From: Luteimonas sp. YGD11-2
GTDB lineage: Bacteria; Pseudomonadota; Gammaproteobacteria; Xanthomonadales; Xanthomonadaceae
Assembly (NCBI RefSeq): GCF_004118975.1
Contig: NZ_CP035376.1
Span: 1,178,001-1,242,000 of the forward strand
DNA: 64,000 bases
Reading direction: 5' to 3'
The notes beneath the pieces were generated by a model. The model ran no database searches and was not told where the DNA came from. It saw nothing but the letters and a program-made list of their open reading frames with translations. The position numbers were made by a program, and so were the translations under genes. Positions 52,664 through 62,635 of the stretch are shown piece after piece (the first letter of the stretch is position 1; each line of letters opens with the position of its first letter).

Positions 52664-53134
52664 GTGAAGGCGCGCCTGGTCGCCGTGGGCGAGCGCGCGC
52701 CGGGCTGGGTCGCGGACGGGTTCGCCGAATACCGCAAGCGGCTGTCGTACTGGCTGCCGCTGGATCTCGTGGAGATCGAGCCCGGCCTGCGCGGCAAGGG
52801 CCGCGACGCCGTGCGTGCGCGGCAGGACGAGGGCGCGCGCGTGCTGGCGGCACTGCCGCGGCAGGCGCAAGTGGTGGCGCTGGATGTCGAGGGTCGGGCG
52901 CACTCGTCCGAAGACCTGGCCCGTCGCCTGGAGCACTGGCGCGGGCAGGGCCGCGACCTCGCGGTACTGATTGGTGGCCCGGAAGGGCACGCGCCGGAAG
53001 TGCTGGCGCGTGCCGACGAGCGCTGGTCGTTGGGGCCACTGACCCTGCCGCACATGCTGGTGCGGCTGGTCGCGGCCGAGCAGCTCTACCGCGCGGCGGC
53101 GATGCTGGCCAACCACCCCTACCACCGCGCGTAG
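52664..53134 (+). CDS. rlmH: 23S rRNA (pseudouridine1915-N3)-methyltransferase
   Basis: 156 residues, GTG start 7 bp after rsfS. SPOUT methyltransferase with G-G-P-E-G-H near residue 105 (SAM-binding knot) and the C-terminal R-L-V-A-A-E-Q-L-Y-R-A...N-H-P-Y-H-R. It modifies helix 69 of 23S rRNA. Confidence 0.96.
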   Translation: MKARLVAVGERAPGWVADGFAEYRKRLSYWLPLDLVEIEPGLRGKGRDAVRARQDEGARVLAALPRQAQVVALDVEGRAHSSEDLARRLEHWRGQGRDLAVLIGGPEGHAPEVLARADERWSLGPLTLPHMLVRLVAAEQLYRAAAMLANHPYHRA

Positions 53135-53140
53135 CGCTGC

Positions 53141-53347
53141 TCAGCCCTCGTCGGCGGCGGTGTCCGGCGCGTCTTCCGGCTTGCGGCCGAGGCCGCCGTG
53201 GTCGGGGTCCTGGCCGCGTGGCTTGCCGACGTTTCGTGCGTCGTCACCGTCACGCGGGGTGCGCTCGGCATAGCCGGACTTGTCGGCGTCGTTACCCGCC
53301 GGGGTATCCTTGCGGGGGCTGCTGTCGTGCGGATGGTCCGGGCTCAT
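53141..53347 (-). CDS. Small hydrophilic hypothetical protein
   Basis: 68 residues from an ATG with a GAGGAGG ribosome-binding site. Very rich in D, P, K, G and E with no hydrophobic segment (M-S-P-D-H-P-H-D-S-S start, A-D-E-G end), so probably disordered. It ends 6 bp from the convergent rlmH stop. Function unknown. Confidence 0.65.
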   Translation of the reverse strand: MSPDHPHDSSPRKDTPAGNDADKSGYAERTPRDGDDARNVGKPRGQDPDHGGLGRKPEDAPDTAADEG

Positions 53348-53357
53348 GGGTGCCTCC

Positions 53358-54104
53358 TCAACGGCCGAGTTCGAAGACCACGTCGAGCGACGCGGACAGG
53401 GTGGTTTCACCGGGCGAGACCGGGCTGCTTTCCGCACGCGCGTCCATCGCTGCCATGCGCATCATCGGCATCGGCTGCATGAAGCCGCCGCCCTCGCTGA
53501 TGCTGACGATCCGCCGCACGCGCAGGCCGAGCGTGTCGGCATACATCGAGGCGCGGGTGCGCGCCAGCTCCAGGGCCTTGCGGCGCGCCTCGTCGTAGAC
53601 CGCCTCGGGCTGGTCGATCTCGAAGCTGGGGCCGTTGACCTGGTTGGCGCCGTTGGCCACCAGCGCATCCAGCACATCGCCGATGCGCGCGACATCGCGC
53701 AGCTTCAGGTTGACGGTGTTGCTGGCCTGGTAACCGGTGATGACCGGGGATTCGTTGTCGACATGCCGGTACTGCGGATGGATGTTGAGCCCGGAGGTCT
53801 GCACGTCGCGCTCCTGGATGCCGGCGGCGCGGATCGCGCGCATGACCCGGTTCATCTGTTCGGCGTTGGCGCGCAGCGCGGCATTGGCGTCGGCGGCGCT
53901 GGTCACCACGCCGGCGGACAGGGTGGCGACGTCGGGGGTACGGCTGGCCTCGGCGCGGGCGCTGACCGACAGCAGGGTGCTGTCGCTGGCCGCCTGCGGT
54001 GTGGCCGGGGCCGACGGGGTCTGGGCACGGGTGGGCATGCTGGTCGCCAAGGTTGCGAGGGCGAGGGCTGCCACCAGGGCGGTGGCGAGCGGGCGAAGTG
54101 TCAT
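53358..54104 (-). CDS. SIMPL (DUF541) domain periplasmic protein
   Basis: 248 residues. Signal peptide (residues 1-28, cleavage after S-M-P-T-R-A), then a SIMPL domain: L-S-V-S-A-R-A-E-A-S-R-T-P-D-V-A, Q-T-S-G-L-N-I-H-P-Q-Y and a long Y-D-E-A-R-R-K-A-L-E-L-A-R helix. Such proteins are periplasmic and some relate to oxidative stress or outer-membrane assembly. ATG 54104. Confidence 0.88.
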   Translation of the reverse strand: MTLRPLATALVAALALATLATSMPTRAQTPSAPATPQAASDSTLLSVSARAEASRTPDVATLSAGVVTSAADANAALRANAEQMNRVMRAIRAAGIQERDVQTSGLNIHPQYRHVDNESPVITGYQASNTVNLKLRDVARIGDVLDALVANGANQVNGPSFEIDQPEAVYDEARRKALELARTRASMYADTLGLRVRRIVSISEGGGFMQPMPMMRMAAMDARAESSPVSPGETTLSASLDVVFELGR

Positions 54105-54223
54105 TGGGGTCTCCGGATGTGCCCGAAAGGGTCGAGCCGCTCCAGTGAACGGGCCGTGAGCCTGAATGGGGTTGACGGCGGCGTGCCAGCGGTGCGCCGG
54201 GGTCGCGCGGGTATCCTGTGCGC

Positions 54224-54790
54224 ATGCTGCTGCTTGCCTCGAAATCGCCCCGGCGCCGTGAGCTGCTGGGGCGCCTGGGTGTCCCGTTCGCGGTCCTGGA
54301 TATCGACATTCCCGAAGTGCGCGCCCCGGGCGAGACGCCGGAGGCCTACGTGCGCCGGGTCGCCCGTGACAAGGCCGGGGCCGGCTGGGCGGCAGCGCCG
54401 GCGGGGACCTCCGCGGTGCTCGCCTCCGACACCGAAGTCGTGCTCGACGACCGCGTCTACGGCAAGCCGGTCGACGACCACGATGCCGCATCGATGCTGC
54501 GCAGCCTCGCCGGGCGCAGCCATGAGGTGCTGACCGCGGTGGCACTGCGCTCCGCGGCGGACATCGACGAGGTGCTGGTCAGCACCACGGTGACCTTCGA
54601 CGCTCTCGACGAGCACGCGATCGCCGCCTACGTGGCCACCGGCGAGCCGATGGGCAAGGCTGGCGCCTATGCGATCCAGGGCGGCGCCGAGCGTTTCGTC
54701 ACCCATCTGGCGGGCAGCTATTCGGCGGTGATGGGCCTGCCGCTGCACGCGACGGCCGGGTTGCTGCGTGCGGCGGGGTTGATGCGATGA
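54224..54790 (+). CDS. Maf-type nucleotide pyrophosphatase
   Basis: 188 residues. N-terminal [10 protein letters not shown] is the Maf signature; S-D-T-E-V-V-L-D-D and K-P-V-D-D-H-D-A are further family blocks. These are house-cleaning enzymes for non-canonical or excess dTTP/UTP-type nucleotides. A GTG two codons upstream is an alternative start. Paired with rng, as in many proteobacteria. Confidence 0.93.
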   Translation: MLLLASKSPRRRELLGRLGVPFAVLDIDIPEVRAPGETPEAYVRRVARDKAGAGWAAAPAGTSAVLASDTEVVLDDRVYGKPVDDHDAASMLRSLAGRSHEVLTAVALRSAADIDEVLVSTTVTFDALDEHAIAAYVATGEPMGKAGAYAIQGGAERFVTHLAGSYSAVMGLPLHATAGLLRAAGLMR

Positions 54791-54855
54791 AGGCCGGCGG
54801 AACTGCGATGATCGTCGGCTTGCGCGCACGCGCGTCTGCCAAGGGATAGGTCGGT

Positions 54856-56370
54856 ATGTCGGAGGAAATCCTGGTCAACGTCACCCCCCGCGAGACCCGC
54901 GTGGCGGTGGTCGAGAACGGCATGCTGCAGGAGCTGCACATCGAACGCGGTGCCAGCCGCGGCGTGGTCGGCAATATCTACAAGGGTCGCGTGCAGCGGG
55001 TGATGCCGGGCATGCAGGCGGCGTTCGTCGACATCGGCCTGGAGCGCGCCGCGTTCCTGCACGCCAGCGACGTGATGCGCTCGCTGCCGGCGCCGGAGAT
55101 GGACGCCGAGGCCGGCGCGCTGCCGGTGCCCGCCACGGTGCCGCCGATCGCCGAGCTGCTGCGCGACGGCCAGGACGTGGTGGTGCAGGTGGTCAAGGAG
55201 CCGATCGGCACCAAGGGTGCGCGGGTCACCACCCAGATCAGCATTCCCTCGCGGTATCTCGTGCTGCTGCCGCAGTCGAGCGTGGTCGGCATTTCCGCGC
55301 GCATCGAGGACGATGGCGAGCGGCGCCGGCTGAAGACGCTGGTGTCGGACCTCGCCCAGAGCAGCGGGCCGTACGGCTACATCGTGCGCACCAATGCCGA
55401 GGGCCAGGCGGAGGAAGCGCTCGCCGACGACATCGCCTACCTCGCCCGCGCCTGGGCACTGGTCGGCGAGGCCGCGGCGTCGGCACGCGTGGGCACCTGC
55501 GTCTACGAGGACCTCACCCTGCCGATGCGTGCCGTGCGCGACCTGATGCGGCGCGACGTCGACAAGGTGCGGGTGGATTCGCGCGAGACCTACGAGCGCG
55601 TGCGCGCCTTCGCCGCGCAGTACATGCCGGCGCTGGCTGACGGTGACGGCGGCCCGCTGGCCGAGCGCATCGAGCACTACGCCGGCGCGCGGCCGATCTT
55701 CGACCTGTACGGCGTCGAGGACGAGATCCAGCGCGCGCTCGACAAGCAGGTGCCACTGAAGTCGGGCGGTTACCTGGTCATCGACCAGACCGAGGCGATG
55801 ACCACCGTCGACGTCAACACCGGCTCGTTCCTGGGCCAGCGCAACCTCGAGGAAACCGTCTACCGGACGAACCTGGAAGCGGCGCAGGCCGTTGCGCGGC
55901 AGCTGCGGCTGCGCAACCTCGGCGGGATCATCATCATCGACTTCATCGACATGGTGGATCCCGAGCACCGGCGGCAGGTGCTGCGCACACTGGAGAAATC
56001 GCTGCTGCGCGACCACGCCAAGACCACCGTGTACGACTTCTCGCCGCTGGGGCTGGTGGAGATGACCCGCAAGCGCACCGTCGACAGCCTCGAGCGGCAG
56101 CTGTCGGAGACCTGCCAGACCTGCGGCGGGCGCGGCATGCTCAAGACCACCGAGACGGTGACCTACGAGGTCTTCCGCGAGATCGTGCGTGCGGTGCGCC
56201 AGTTCGAATCCGCACGCCTGCTGGTGATCGCGTCGCCGAAGGTGGTCGCGCGCATCACCGACGAGGAATCCACCGCGGTGGCCGAACTGGAGGAGTTCCT
56301 CGGCAAGTCGATCCGCTTCCAGGCCGACGAGCAGTACCTGCAGGAACAGTTCGATGTCGTGCTGCTCTGA
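54856..56370 (+). CDS. rng: Ribonuclease G
   Basis: 504 residues. N-terminal S1 domain (I-Y-K-G-R-V-Q-R-V-M-P-G-M-Q-A-A-F-V near 37-55), then the RNase E/G catalytic core with metal aspartates in T-T-V-D-V-N-T-G and I-I-I-D-F-I-D-M, and the Zn-link C-Q-T-C-G-G-R-G near 420. It matures 16S rRNA 5' ends and turns over some mRNAs. No RNase E-type C-terminal scaffold, so it is RNase G. ATG 54856. Confidence 0.96.
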   Translation: MSEEILVNVTPRETRVAVVENGMLQELHIERGASRGVVGNIYKGRVQRVMPGMQAAFVDIGLERAAFLHASDVMRSLPAPEMDAEAGALPVPATVPPIAELLRDGQDVVVQVVKEPIGTKGARVTTQISIPSRYLVLLPQSSVVGISARIEDDGERRRLKTLVSDLAQSSGPYGYIVRTNAEGQAEEALADDIAYLARAWALVGEAAASARVGTCVYEDLTLPMRAVRDLMRRDVDKVRVDSRETYERVRAFAAQYMPALADGDGGPLAERIEHYAGARPIFDLYGVEDEIQRALDKQVPLKSGGYLVIDQTEAMTTVDVNTGSFLGQRNLEETVYRTNLEAAQAVARQLRLRNLGGIIIIDFIDMVDPEHRRQVLRTLEKSLLRDHAKTTVYDFSPLGLVEMTRKRTVDSLERQLSETCQTCGGRGMLKTTETVTYEVFREIVRAVRQFESARLLVIASPKVVARITDEESTAVAELEEFLGKSIRFQADEQYLQEQFDVVLL

Positions 56371-56529
56371 CCCCGCCACGGTCGTGCCCCTGCGGCGTCG
56401 CGGCGCCGCGCGTGCGGGCGCTGGCCGGCCATGGCGCAGGTCCATCGAGTGGTGCGCGGCGTCCGTCCGCGCCTGCATGCAGGCACCCGCGTCGCCAGCC
56501 CTGTGCGAGCCTGACAGGTGGCGGCCGGC

Positions 56530-59500
56530 GTGAGCCCGGTGCGCCGCCATGCGCGCCGTGCCGGCCGCTGGACCTGGTACCTGCTTGCGCTGGTGCTGGT
56601 GGTCGTCGCGCTCGCCGGCGGCATCGCCTCGCAGCTGCTGCTGCCGCTGGCCGAGCGCCACCCGGATCGCGTCGCCGCATGGCTGGGTGAGCGTGCGGGA
56701 CGACCGGTCGGCTTCGATTCGCTCGACACCACCTGGACCCGACGCGGGCCGCTGCTGCAGGTCACCGGGCTGCGCATCGGCGAGGTGGACGCGCCGGTTG
56801 CGATCGGCACGGCGGAGATCCTGGTCATGCCGTACACCGGCTGGCTGCCGGGGCGCTCGCTGACCGAACTCCGCCTGCGCGACCTGCACCTGCAGCTCGA
56901 GCGGCACGATGACGGCAGCTGGCATGTCCAGGGCCTGCCCGGGCAGGCCGCCGGTGACAGCGACCCCTTCGCCGGACTCGAGCGCATCGGCGAGGTGGTG
57001 CTGCGCGATGGCAGCCTCGATATCGTCGCGCCGGGGCTCGGCATCCACACCCATGTGCCACGGATCGACCTGCGGCTGCGGGTCTCGGGCGACCGCGTGC
57101 GCGCTGCGGCCAATGCCTGGCGGGTGGAGGCCGATGCCCCGGTCCGGGCGGTGCTGGACCTAGCGCGCGGGAGCGGCGACGGCCGCGCCTGGCTGGGCAT
57201 CGCCCGGGCGGATCTCGACGGCTGGTCGCCGCTGCTGCGCTACGCCGGGGTGGCGGTGGTCGATGGCCATGGCGATGCCGATGCCTGGGCGACCCTGTCC
57301 GGGCGCAGGGTGGTGGCGATGCGCGCCCGCGCGGAGCTCGAGGATGTCGCCCTGCAGGCGGTCAGCGGTGAGAGCGACGAGGCGCGCTTCGAACGGCTCG
57401 ATGCCGACGTGCAGTGGCAGGCCGGCGATGCCGGCTGGCGGCTGGACGCCGGTCGCCTGCGGCTGACCGCCCATGGCGCCACCCAGTCGCTCGACGGGGC
57501 GGTGCTGGGGTCGGGCGCTGTGCTGGCGTTTGCCGCCGACCGCATCGATGCCGGGCCGCTGCTCGCACTGCTGCCGCTGTCGGACCGGCTGTCGCCTTCG
57601 CTGCGCAGCTGGCTGCGCGAGGCGTCGCCGCGTGCGGTGCTGCACGACGTGGCGCTGGTGCGCGACGCCGACGGCCGCATGCGCGTGCAGGCGCGCATCG
57701 AGGACGCGGGCTTCGTCCCGGTCGGCGAGCGCCCGGGCCTGCTGCGTGCGGGCGGGCGCCTGCGTGGCGACGCCGGGGGGCTGGTGTTCGAGCCCGACCC
57801 CGCCACGCGCTGGCGGCTGGACTGGCCGCTCGGCTTCGGCGAGCCGCATGACTTCAGCCTCGACGGCACCATCGCCGCCTGGCGCGACGGGGCCGGCTGG
57901 CAGGTGCAGACGCCCGGCCTGCGGATCGCCGGCGACGGCTATGGCGCCCATGTGCGCGGGGGGCTCGGCTTCGCGGCGGGCAGCGGGCGGCCGACGATCG
58001 ATATCGCCGCCGCCGTCGACGAGGCGGAGATCCCGGTGGCGCGGCGTTTCTGGGTGCGCCATGTGATGTCGGAGGCCACCATCGGCTGGCTGGATGCAGC
58101 GCTCGTCGGCGGACGGGTACGCAACGGCCGCGCGGTGGTTTCGGGTGACCTGGATGACTGGCCGTTCCGCGCCACGGCAGGCCGCCCCGCGCCGGGGCTG
58201 TTCCACGCCGAGGCGGAGCTGGTGGATGCGCAGGTGCGCTTCCAGCCGGAGTGGCCCGCCGTCGAACGGCTCGACGGCCGGGTGCGTTTCATCGCCAATG
58301 GCTTCGACCTGCGCGGACGCGGCGCACTGGCGGGCGTGGACGTGGCGCAGCTGGAGGCGGGCATCGCCGATTTCAGCCAGGCGCCACTGCGCGTCAGCGC
58401 GGAGTCGGGCGGTGATATCGCCGCGATGTTCGCGATGCTGCGGCGGACCCCGCTGTACGCCGGCCTGTCGCCGACCCTGGACGGGCTGCGCGCGGCGGGG
58501 CCGGCCAACGCGCGCTTCGCGATGGAGCTCGACTTCGGCGAGGCGCCGCTGATCGACGGTGCGGTGCAGTTCGACGGCGTGCGCGTGGCCGAGCAGGCGT
58601 GGGGCCTGCAGCTCGACCAGCTGCGCGGACGCCTGCGCTACGACCAGCACGGCTTTGCCGCCCCCGCGCTGCAGGCGCAGATGGACGGCCGTACCGCGCA
58701 CCTGCGCCTCGCCGCCGGCGAGGGACATGCACGCGATCCGCGGCTGGCTTTCGAGGGCGAACTCGGGGCGGTGGTCGGCATCGGCACGCTGATCGATCGT
58801 GTCCAGGCGCTGGAGTGGCTGCACCCGCGCGCCCGCGGACGGTCGGCATGGACGGTGGGGGTCGAGGTACCGCGCGATACCGGTGGCGACGATGCCCCGC
58901 CCAGCCTGGTGCTGCGCTCCGACCTGCGTGGCACCACCCTCGACCTGCCGGCGCCGCTTGCGAAGCCTGCCGGGGCGGCCCTGCCTGCCGAAGTGCGCGT
59001 CGAACTGCCGCTCGACGGCGGCAACGAACTGGCGGTGCGCCTGGGCCAGCGCATGGCCCTGCGCGCACGCGTGGATGGCGATGCCACCGGCCTTGCGATC
59101 GCCCTGGGCGGCGCTGCGGCCACCGCGCCTCCGGCTTCGGGGGTGGTGCTTGGTGGCCGCACCGCCGAATTCGCGGTGATGGACTGGCTGGGGCTGCTCG
59201 GGGGCGCAGGCGGGGAGGGCGATGGCGATGGCGAGGGTGGCAGCATGCCGCTGCGGCGCATCGACCTCGCGGTCGACCGCCTGAGCCTGATGGGCGGGAG
59301 CTTCCCGGATACCCGCATCCGCGCGGCACCGGCCGCGGGCGGCACCGCGCTCGGTTTCGAGGGGCCGGCGCTGGCCGGATCGCTGCAGTTGCCGGATGGC
59401 CGGGGCCCGGTGGTCGGTCGCTTCGAGCGCGTCCACTGGCAGCGCACGCCGCCGGTCGCGGGCGCCGCCGCGCGCGCGCGCGGAGCCGCTCCGGCCGACG

Positions 59501-60381
59501 ACAGCAGCGATCCCGCGCGCCTGCCGGCACTGCAGATCGACGTCGCCGACCTGCGCCTGGGCGACGCCCGCCTGGGCGAGGCCAGCCTGCGCACCCGCCC
59601 GGTGGCCGATGGGCTGCAGCTCGAGCGCCTGCAGGTGCGCGCGCCGGGGCAGGCGATCGACGCCACCGGCGAATGGCGCGGCCGCGGCAGCGCCCAGCGC
59701 ACCCGCGTGCAGCTCGATATCGACAGCCAGGATTACGGCGCCCTGCTGGCCGGCCTCGGCCAGGGCGAACGGCTGCGTGGCGGTAATGGCCGCATCGGCT
59801 TCGCGGCCGCCTGGCCCGGCAGCCCGACCGGTTTCCGCGTCGAGGCGCTGGAAGGCCGGCTGTCGCTGCTGGTCAAGGACGGGCAACTGGCCGATGTCGA
59901 ACCCGGCGCCGGGCGGGTGCTGGGCCTGCTCAGCGTGGCGGAACTGCCGCGTCGCCTGACCCTGGACTTCCGCGATTTCTTCGAGCGTGGCTTCGCCTTC
60001 AACCGCATCGGCGGAGAAGTGCATTTTGCCGACGGCCGTGCGCGTGCCCAGGGACTGGCGCTCGACGGGCCGGCGGCGGAGATCCGCATCGGCGGCAGCG
60101 CCGACCTGCGCGCGCAGACCTACGACCAGACCATCGACGTGCACCCGCGTTCGGGCAACCTGCTGACCGCGGTCGGTGCCCTGGCGGGCGGGCCGATCGG
60201 CGCGGCGGTCGGCGCCGCGGCGGGTTCGGTGCTGCGCCGGCCGTTGGGCGAGATCGGCGCCTCCACCTACCGGGTCACCGGGCCGTGGAGCGATCCGCAG
60301 GTCGAGGTGATCCGACGCGAGCCACATCGCGCGGAAACCGATGCGCAACCACCGCCGGACCCGGGCGCGCCCGCGGAGTGA
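56530..60381 (+). CDS. yhdP: YhdP-family AsmA-like envelope protein
   Basis: 1283 residues from a GTG with AGGTGG ahead (another GTG four codons upstream). One N-terminal membrane helix (about 15-40) is followed by a very long beta-rich periplasmic part of the DUF3971/AsmA type, with [13 protein letters not shown] after the helix and a conserved C-terminal block ([17 protein letters not shown]...F-A-F-N-R-I-G-G). YhdP is a bridge for phospholipid transport to the outer membrane. It lies between rng and tldD, as yhdP does in E. coli. Confidence 0.93.
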   Translation: MSPVRRHARRAGRWTWYLLALVLVVVALAGGIASQLLLPLAERHPDRVAAWLGERAGRPVGFDSLDTTWTRRGPLLQVTGLRIGEVDAPVAIGTAEILVMPYTGWLPGRSLTELRLRDLHLQLERHDDGSWHVQGLPGQAAGDSDPFAGLERIGEVVLRDGSLDIVAPGLGIHTHVPRIDLRLRVSGDRVRAAANAWRVEADAPVRAVLDLARGSGDGRAWLGIARADLDGWSPLLRYAGVAVVDGHGDADAWATLSGRRVVAMRARAELEDVALQAVSGESDEARFERLDADVQWQAGDAGWRLDAGRLRLTAHGATQSLDGAVLGSGAVLAFAADRIDAGPLLALLPLSDRLSPSLRSWLREASPRAVLHDVALVRDADGRMRVQARIEDAGFVPVGERPGLLRAGGRLRGDAGGLVFEPDPATRWRLDWPLGFGEPHDFSLDGTIAAWRDGAGWQVQTPGLRIAGDGYGAHVRGGLGFAAGSGRPTIDIAAAVDEAEIPVARRFWVRHVMSEATIGWLDAALVGGRVRNGRAVVSGDLDDWPFRATAGRPAPGLFHAEAELVDAQVRFQPEWPAVERLDGRVRFIANGFDLRGRGALAGVDVAQLEAGIADFSQAPLRVSAESGGDIAAMFAMLRRTPLYAGLSPTLDGLRAAGPANARFAMELDFGEAPLIDGAVQFDGVRVAEQAWGLQLDQLRGRLRYDQHGFAAPALQAQMDGRTAHLRLAAGEGHARDPRLAFEGELGAVVGIGTLIDRVQALEWLHPRARGRSAWTVGVEVPRDTGGDDAPPSLVLRSDLRGTTLDLPAPLAKPAGAALPAEVRVELPLDGGNELAVRLGQRMALRARVDGDATGLAIALGGAAATAPPASGVVLGGRTAEFAVMDWLGLLGGAGGEGDGDGEGGSMPLRRIDLAVDRLSLMGGSFPDTRIRAAPAAGGTALGFEGPALAGSLQLPDGRGPVVGRFERVHWQRTPPVAGAAARARGAAPADDSSDPARLPALQIDVADLRLGDARLGEASLRTRPVADGLQLERLQVRAPGQAIDATGEWRGRGSAQRTRVQLDIDSQDYGALLAGLGQGERLRGGNGRIGFAAAWPGSPTGFRVEALEGRLSLLVKDGQLADVEPGAGRVLGLLSVAELPRRLTLDFRDFFERGFAFNRIGGEVHFADGRARAQGLALDGPAAEIRIGGSADLRAQTYDQTIDVHPRSGNLLTAVGALAGGPIGAAVGAAAGSVLRRPLGEIGASTYRVTGPWSDPQVEVIRREPHRAETDAQPPPDPGAPAE

Positions 60382-60442
60382 CGGCACGGTCCATGCCACC
60401 ACCGCGGTTGCCCCTGCGCATCCGCGCCCCCATCCTTTGCCG

Positions 60443-61894
60443 ATGACCGATTCCCCGATTGCGCTTGCCCAGTCCCGCCTGCTCGCTCCCGCAGGCCTCG
60501 ATACCCACCAGCTCGACCAGGCGTTCTCGGCCCTCCTGGGCCCCGGCGTCGATTTCGGCGACCTCTATTTCCAGCACTCGCGGCGCGAGAGCTGGAGCAT
60601 GGAAGACGGCATCGTCAAGGACGGTGCCCACTCGATCGAACAGGGCGTGGGCGTGCGCGCGATTTCCGGCGAGAAGACCGGCTTCGCCTATTCCGACGAC
60701 ATCGATGCGCAGGCGTTGCTGGTGGCCGCCGGCTCGGCGCGCGCGATCTCGCGCGACGGCCGTGCGGTCGCGCCGCAACGCGTGACGCTGCCGGCCGGCA
60801 GTCGCGCACCGCTGTATCCGGCGCTCGATCCGGTCGACAGCCTCGACAACGCCGCCAAGGTGGAAGCGCTGCGTCGCATCGACCGCCTGCTGCGCGCCGC
60901 CGACCCGCGCGTGCGCCAGGTGATGGTGAGCCTGTCGGGCACCGTCGACACCATGCTGGTGGCGCGCTCGGACGGCGTGATCGCCGGCGACGTGCGCCCG
61001 CTGGTGCGGCTCAACGTGCAGGTGCTGGTGGAACAGGATGGCCGCCGCGAATCCGGCTATGCCGGCTACGGCGGGCGTTACGGTTACGAGGAACTGCTGG
61101 CAGATGGCCGCCCCGAGCACTTCGCCCGCGAGGCCTTGCGCCAGGCGCTGGTGAACCTCGACGCGGTGGATGCGCCGGCCGGGATCATGCCGGTGGTGCT
61201 GGGCAACGGCTGGCCGGGCGTGCTGCTGCACGAAGCGGTGGGCCATGGTCTCGAAGGCGACTTCAACCGCAAGGGCACCAGCACCTACGCCGGGCGCATC
61301 GGCCAGCGGGTGGCGGCACCGGGCGTGACCATCGTCGACGACGGCACCCTGGATGGCCGCCGCGGCTCGCTCAATGTCGACGACGAGGGCACGCCGACGC
61401 GCTGCACCACGCTGATCGAGGACGGCGTGCTCGCCGGTTACATGCAGGACACCCACAACGCGCGGCTGATGGGCGTGGCGCCGACGGGCAACGGGCGTCG
61501 CGAGTCGTTCGCGCATCTGGTGATGCCGCGCATGACCAACACCTACATGCTCGCCGGCAACGACGACCCGGAAGACATGATCCGCTCGGTGAAGAAGGGC
61601 CTGTACGCGGTCAACTTCGGCGGCGGCCAGGTCGACATCACCAGCGGCAAGTACGTGTTCTCGGCCACCGAGGCCTATCTGATCGAGGACGGGCGCATCA
61701 CCGCGCCGGTCAAGGGCGCGACGCTCATCGGCAACGGCCCGGAGACCATGCGCAAGGTCAGCCGCATCGGCCACGACCTCGCGCTCGACGACGGCGTGGG
61801 CGTGTGCGGCAAGGACGGACAGAGCGTGCCGGTCGGCGTGGGCCAGCCGTCGCTGCTGATCGACGGCCTGACGGTGGGTGGCACGCAGGCGTGA
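60443..61894 (+). CDS. tldD: Metalloprotease TldD
   Basis: 483 residues. The zinc motif H-E-A-V-G-H (in [14 protein letters not shown]) near 262 gives the catalytic H-E-x3-H. Other family blocks: [13 protein letters not shown]. With PmbA (TldE) it forms a heterodimeric peptidase that trims peptides such as microcins and CcdA. PmbA is encoded 740 bp on, split off by darP on the other strand. Confidence 0.95.
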   Translation: MTDSPIALAQSRLLAPAGLDTHQLDQAFSALLGPGVDFGDLYFQHSRRESWSMEDGIVKDGAHSIEQGVGVRAISGEKTGFAYSDDIDAQALLVAAGSARAISRDGRAVAPQRVTLPAGSRAPLYPALDPVDSLDNAAKVEALRRIDRLLRAADPRVRQVMVSLSGTVDTMLVARSDGVIAGDVRPLVRLNVQVLVEQDGRRESGYAGYGGRYGYEELLADGRPEHFAREALRQALVNLDAVDAPAGIMPVVLGNGWPGVLLHEAVGHGLEGDFNRKGTSTYAGRIGQRVAAPGVTIVDDGTLDGRRGSLNVDDEGTPTRCTTLIEDGVLAGYMQDTHNARLMGVAPTGNGRRESFAHLVMPRMTNTYMLAGNDDPEDMIRSVKKGLYAVNFGGGQVDITSGKYVFSATEAYLIEDGRITAPVKGATLIGNGPETMRKVSRIGHDLALDDGVGVCGKDGQSVPVGVGQPSLLIDGLTVGGTQA

Positions 61895-61986
61895 CTGCGG
61901 TGTGCTGCCACGGATCAGCGCGGGTCAACACGGATCGGGGCGATAAAGGCGAGCGCCGTCCTGCGCCCGATCCGCGCACACCCGCG

Positions 61987-62544
61987 TCAATCCGCGGCTG
62001 GAAGCTCCGCCCCGTCCTGCGTCGTGTCTGCAGCCAGCACATCGCGCAGCAGCCGGAACAGTTCGCGATAGGCGTGCGGCGGCCTGTTCTTCGCCCGTTC
62101 CTGCGCGGCGTTGCGGATCAGCGTGCGCAGCTGCTGACGGTCGGCATCGGGATGCTCGGCCAGCAGGTCGGCGAGCGCGGTGTCGCCGCCCTCCAGCAGC
62201 CGGTCGCGCCAGGTTTCTGCACGGTGCAGCAGCGCGGTTTCCTGTCGCGCGGCCTCGCCGCCGGCATCCATCGCATCGCGGATGGCGTCCAGCGTGTCGT
62301 CGTCCTCGCGGCGCATCTGCTTGGCCAGGAACGCCAGCTGGCGCTTGCGCGCGATGTGCGAGGTGATGCGCTGCGCGTCGCGGATATGCGGCAGCAGGTG
62401 GTCGGGCAGCGGAAGTTTTTCCAGCTGCGCCGGAGTCATGCCCACCAGTCGTTCGCCCAGTTCCAGCACTTCCAGTGCATCGCGCCGTTGCTGGCTGCGG
62501 CTGGGCGAGAGGAATTCGCCGGTTTCGTCGTCGCGTCCGCGCAT
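61987..62544 (-). CDS. darP: Ribosome biogenesis factor DarP (YjgA family)
   Basis: 185 residues, helical and charged: [18 protein letters not shown] near 18-35, L-P-L-P-D-H-L at 44-50, and [15 protein letters not shown]. This is the YjgA/DarP family, a 50S-assembly factor. The gene is divergent from pmbA, the conserved yjgA-pmbA arrangement. ATG 62544. Confidence 0.94.
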   Translation of the reverse strand: MRGRDDETGEFLSPSRSQQRRDALEVLELGERLVGMTPAQLEKLPLPDHLLPHIRDAQRITSHIARKRQLAFLAKQMRREDDDTLDAIRDAMDAGGEAARQETALLHRAETWRDRLLEGGDTALADLLAEHPDADRQQLRTLIRNAAQERAKNRPPHAYRELFRLLRDVLAADTTQDGAELPAAD

Positions 62545-62635
62545 CGTCGGTCCTGTGTGCAGGGCGGGGTGGATCCCCGGGTCGCCCGCGCGGGCGCGGC
62601 GGCGCGGCGGACGTCAATCATCAAAGGATAATCCA

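Noticed and set aside
57160-60402. 1080-codon open frame on the minus strand opposite yhdP
   Set aside because: Codon-bias shadow of yhdP, with alanine/arginine/histidine-rich nonsense composition.
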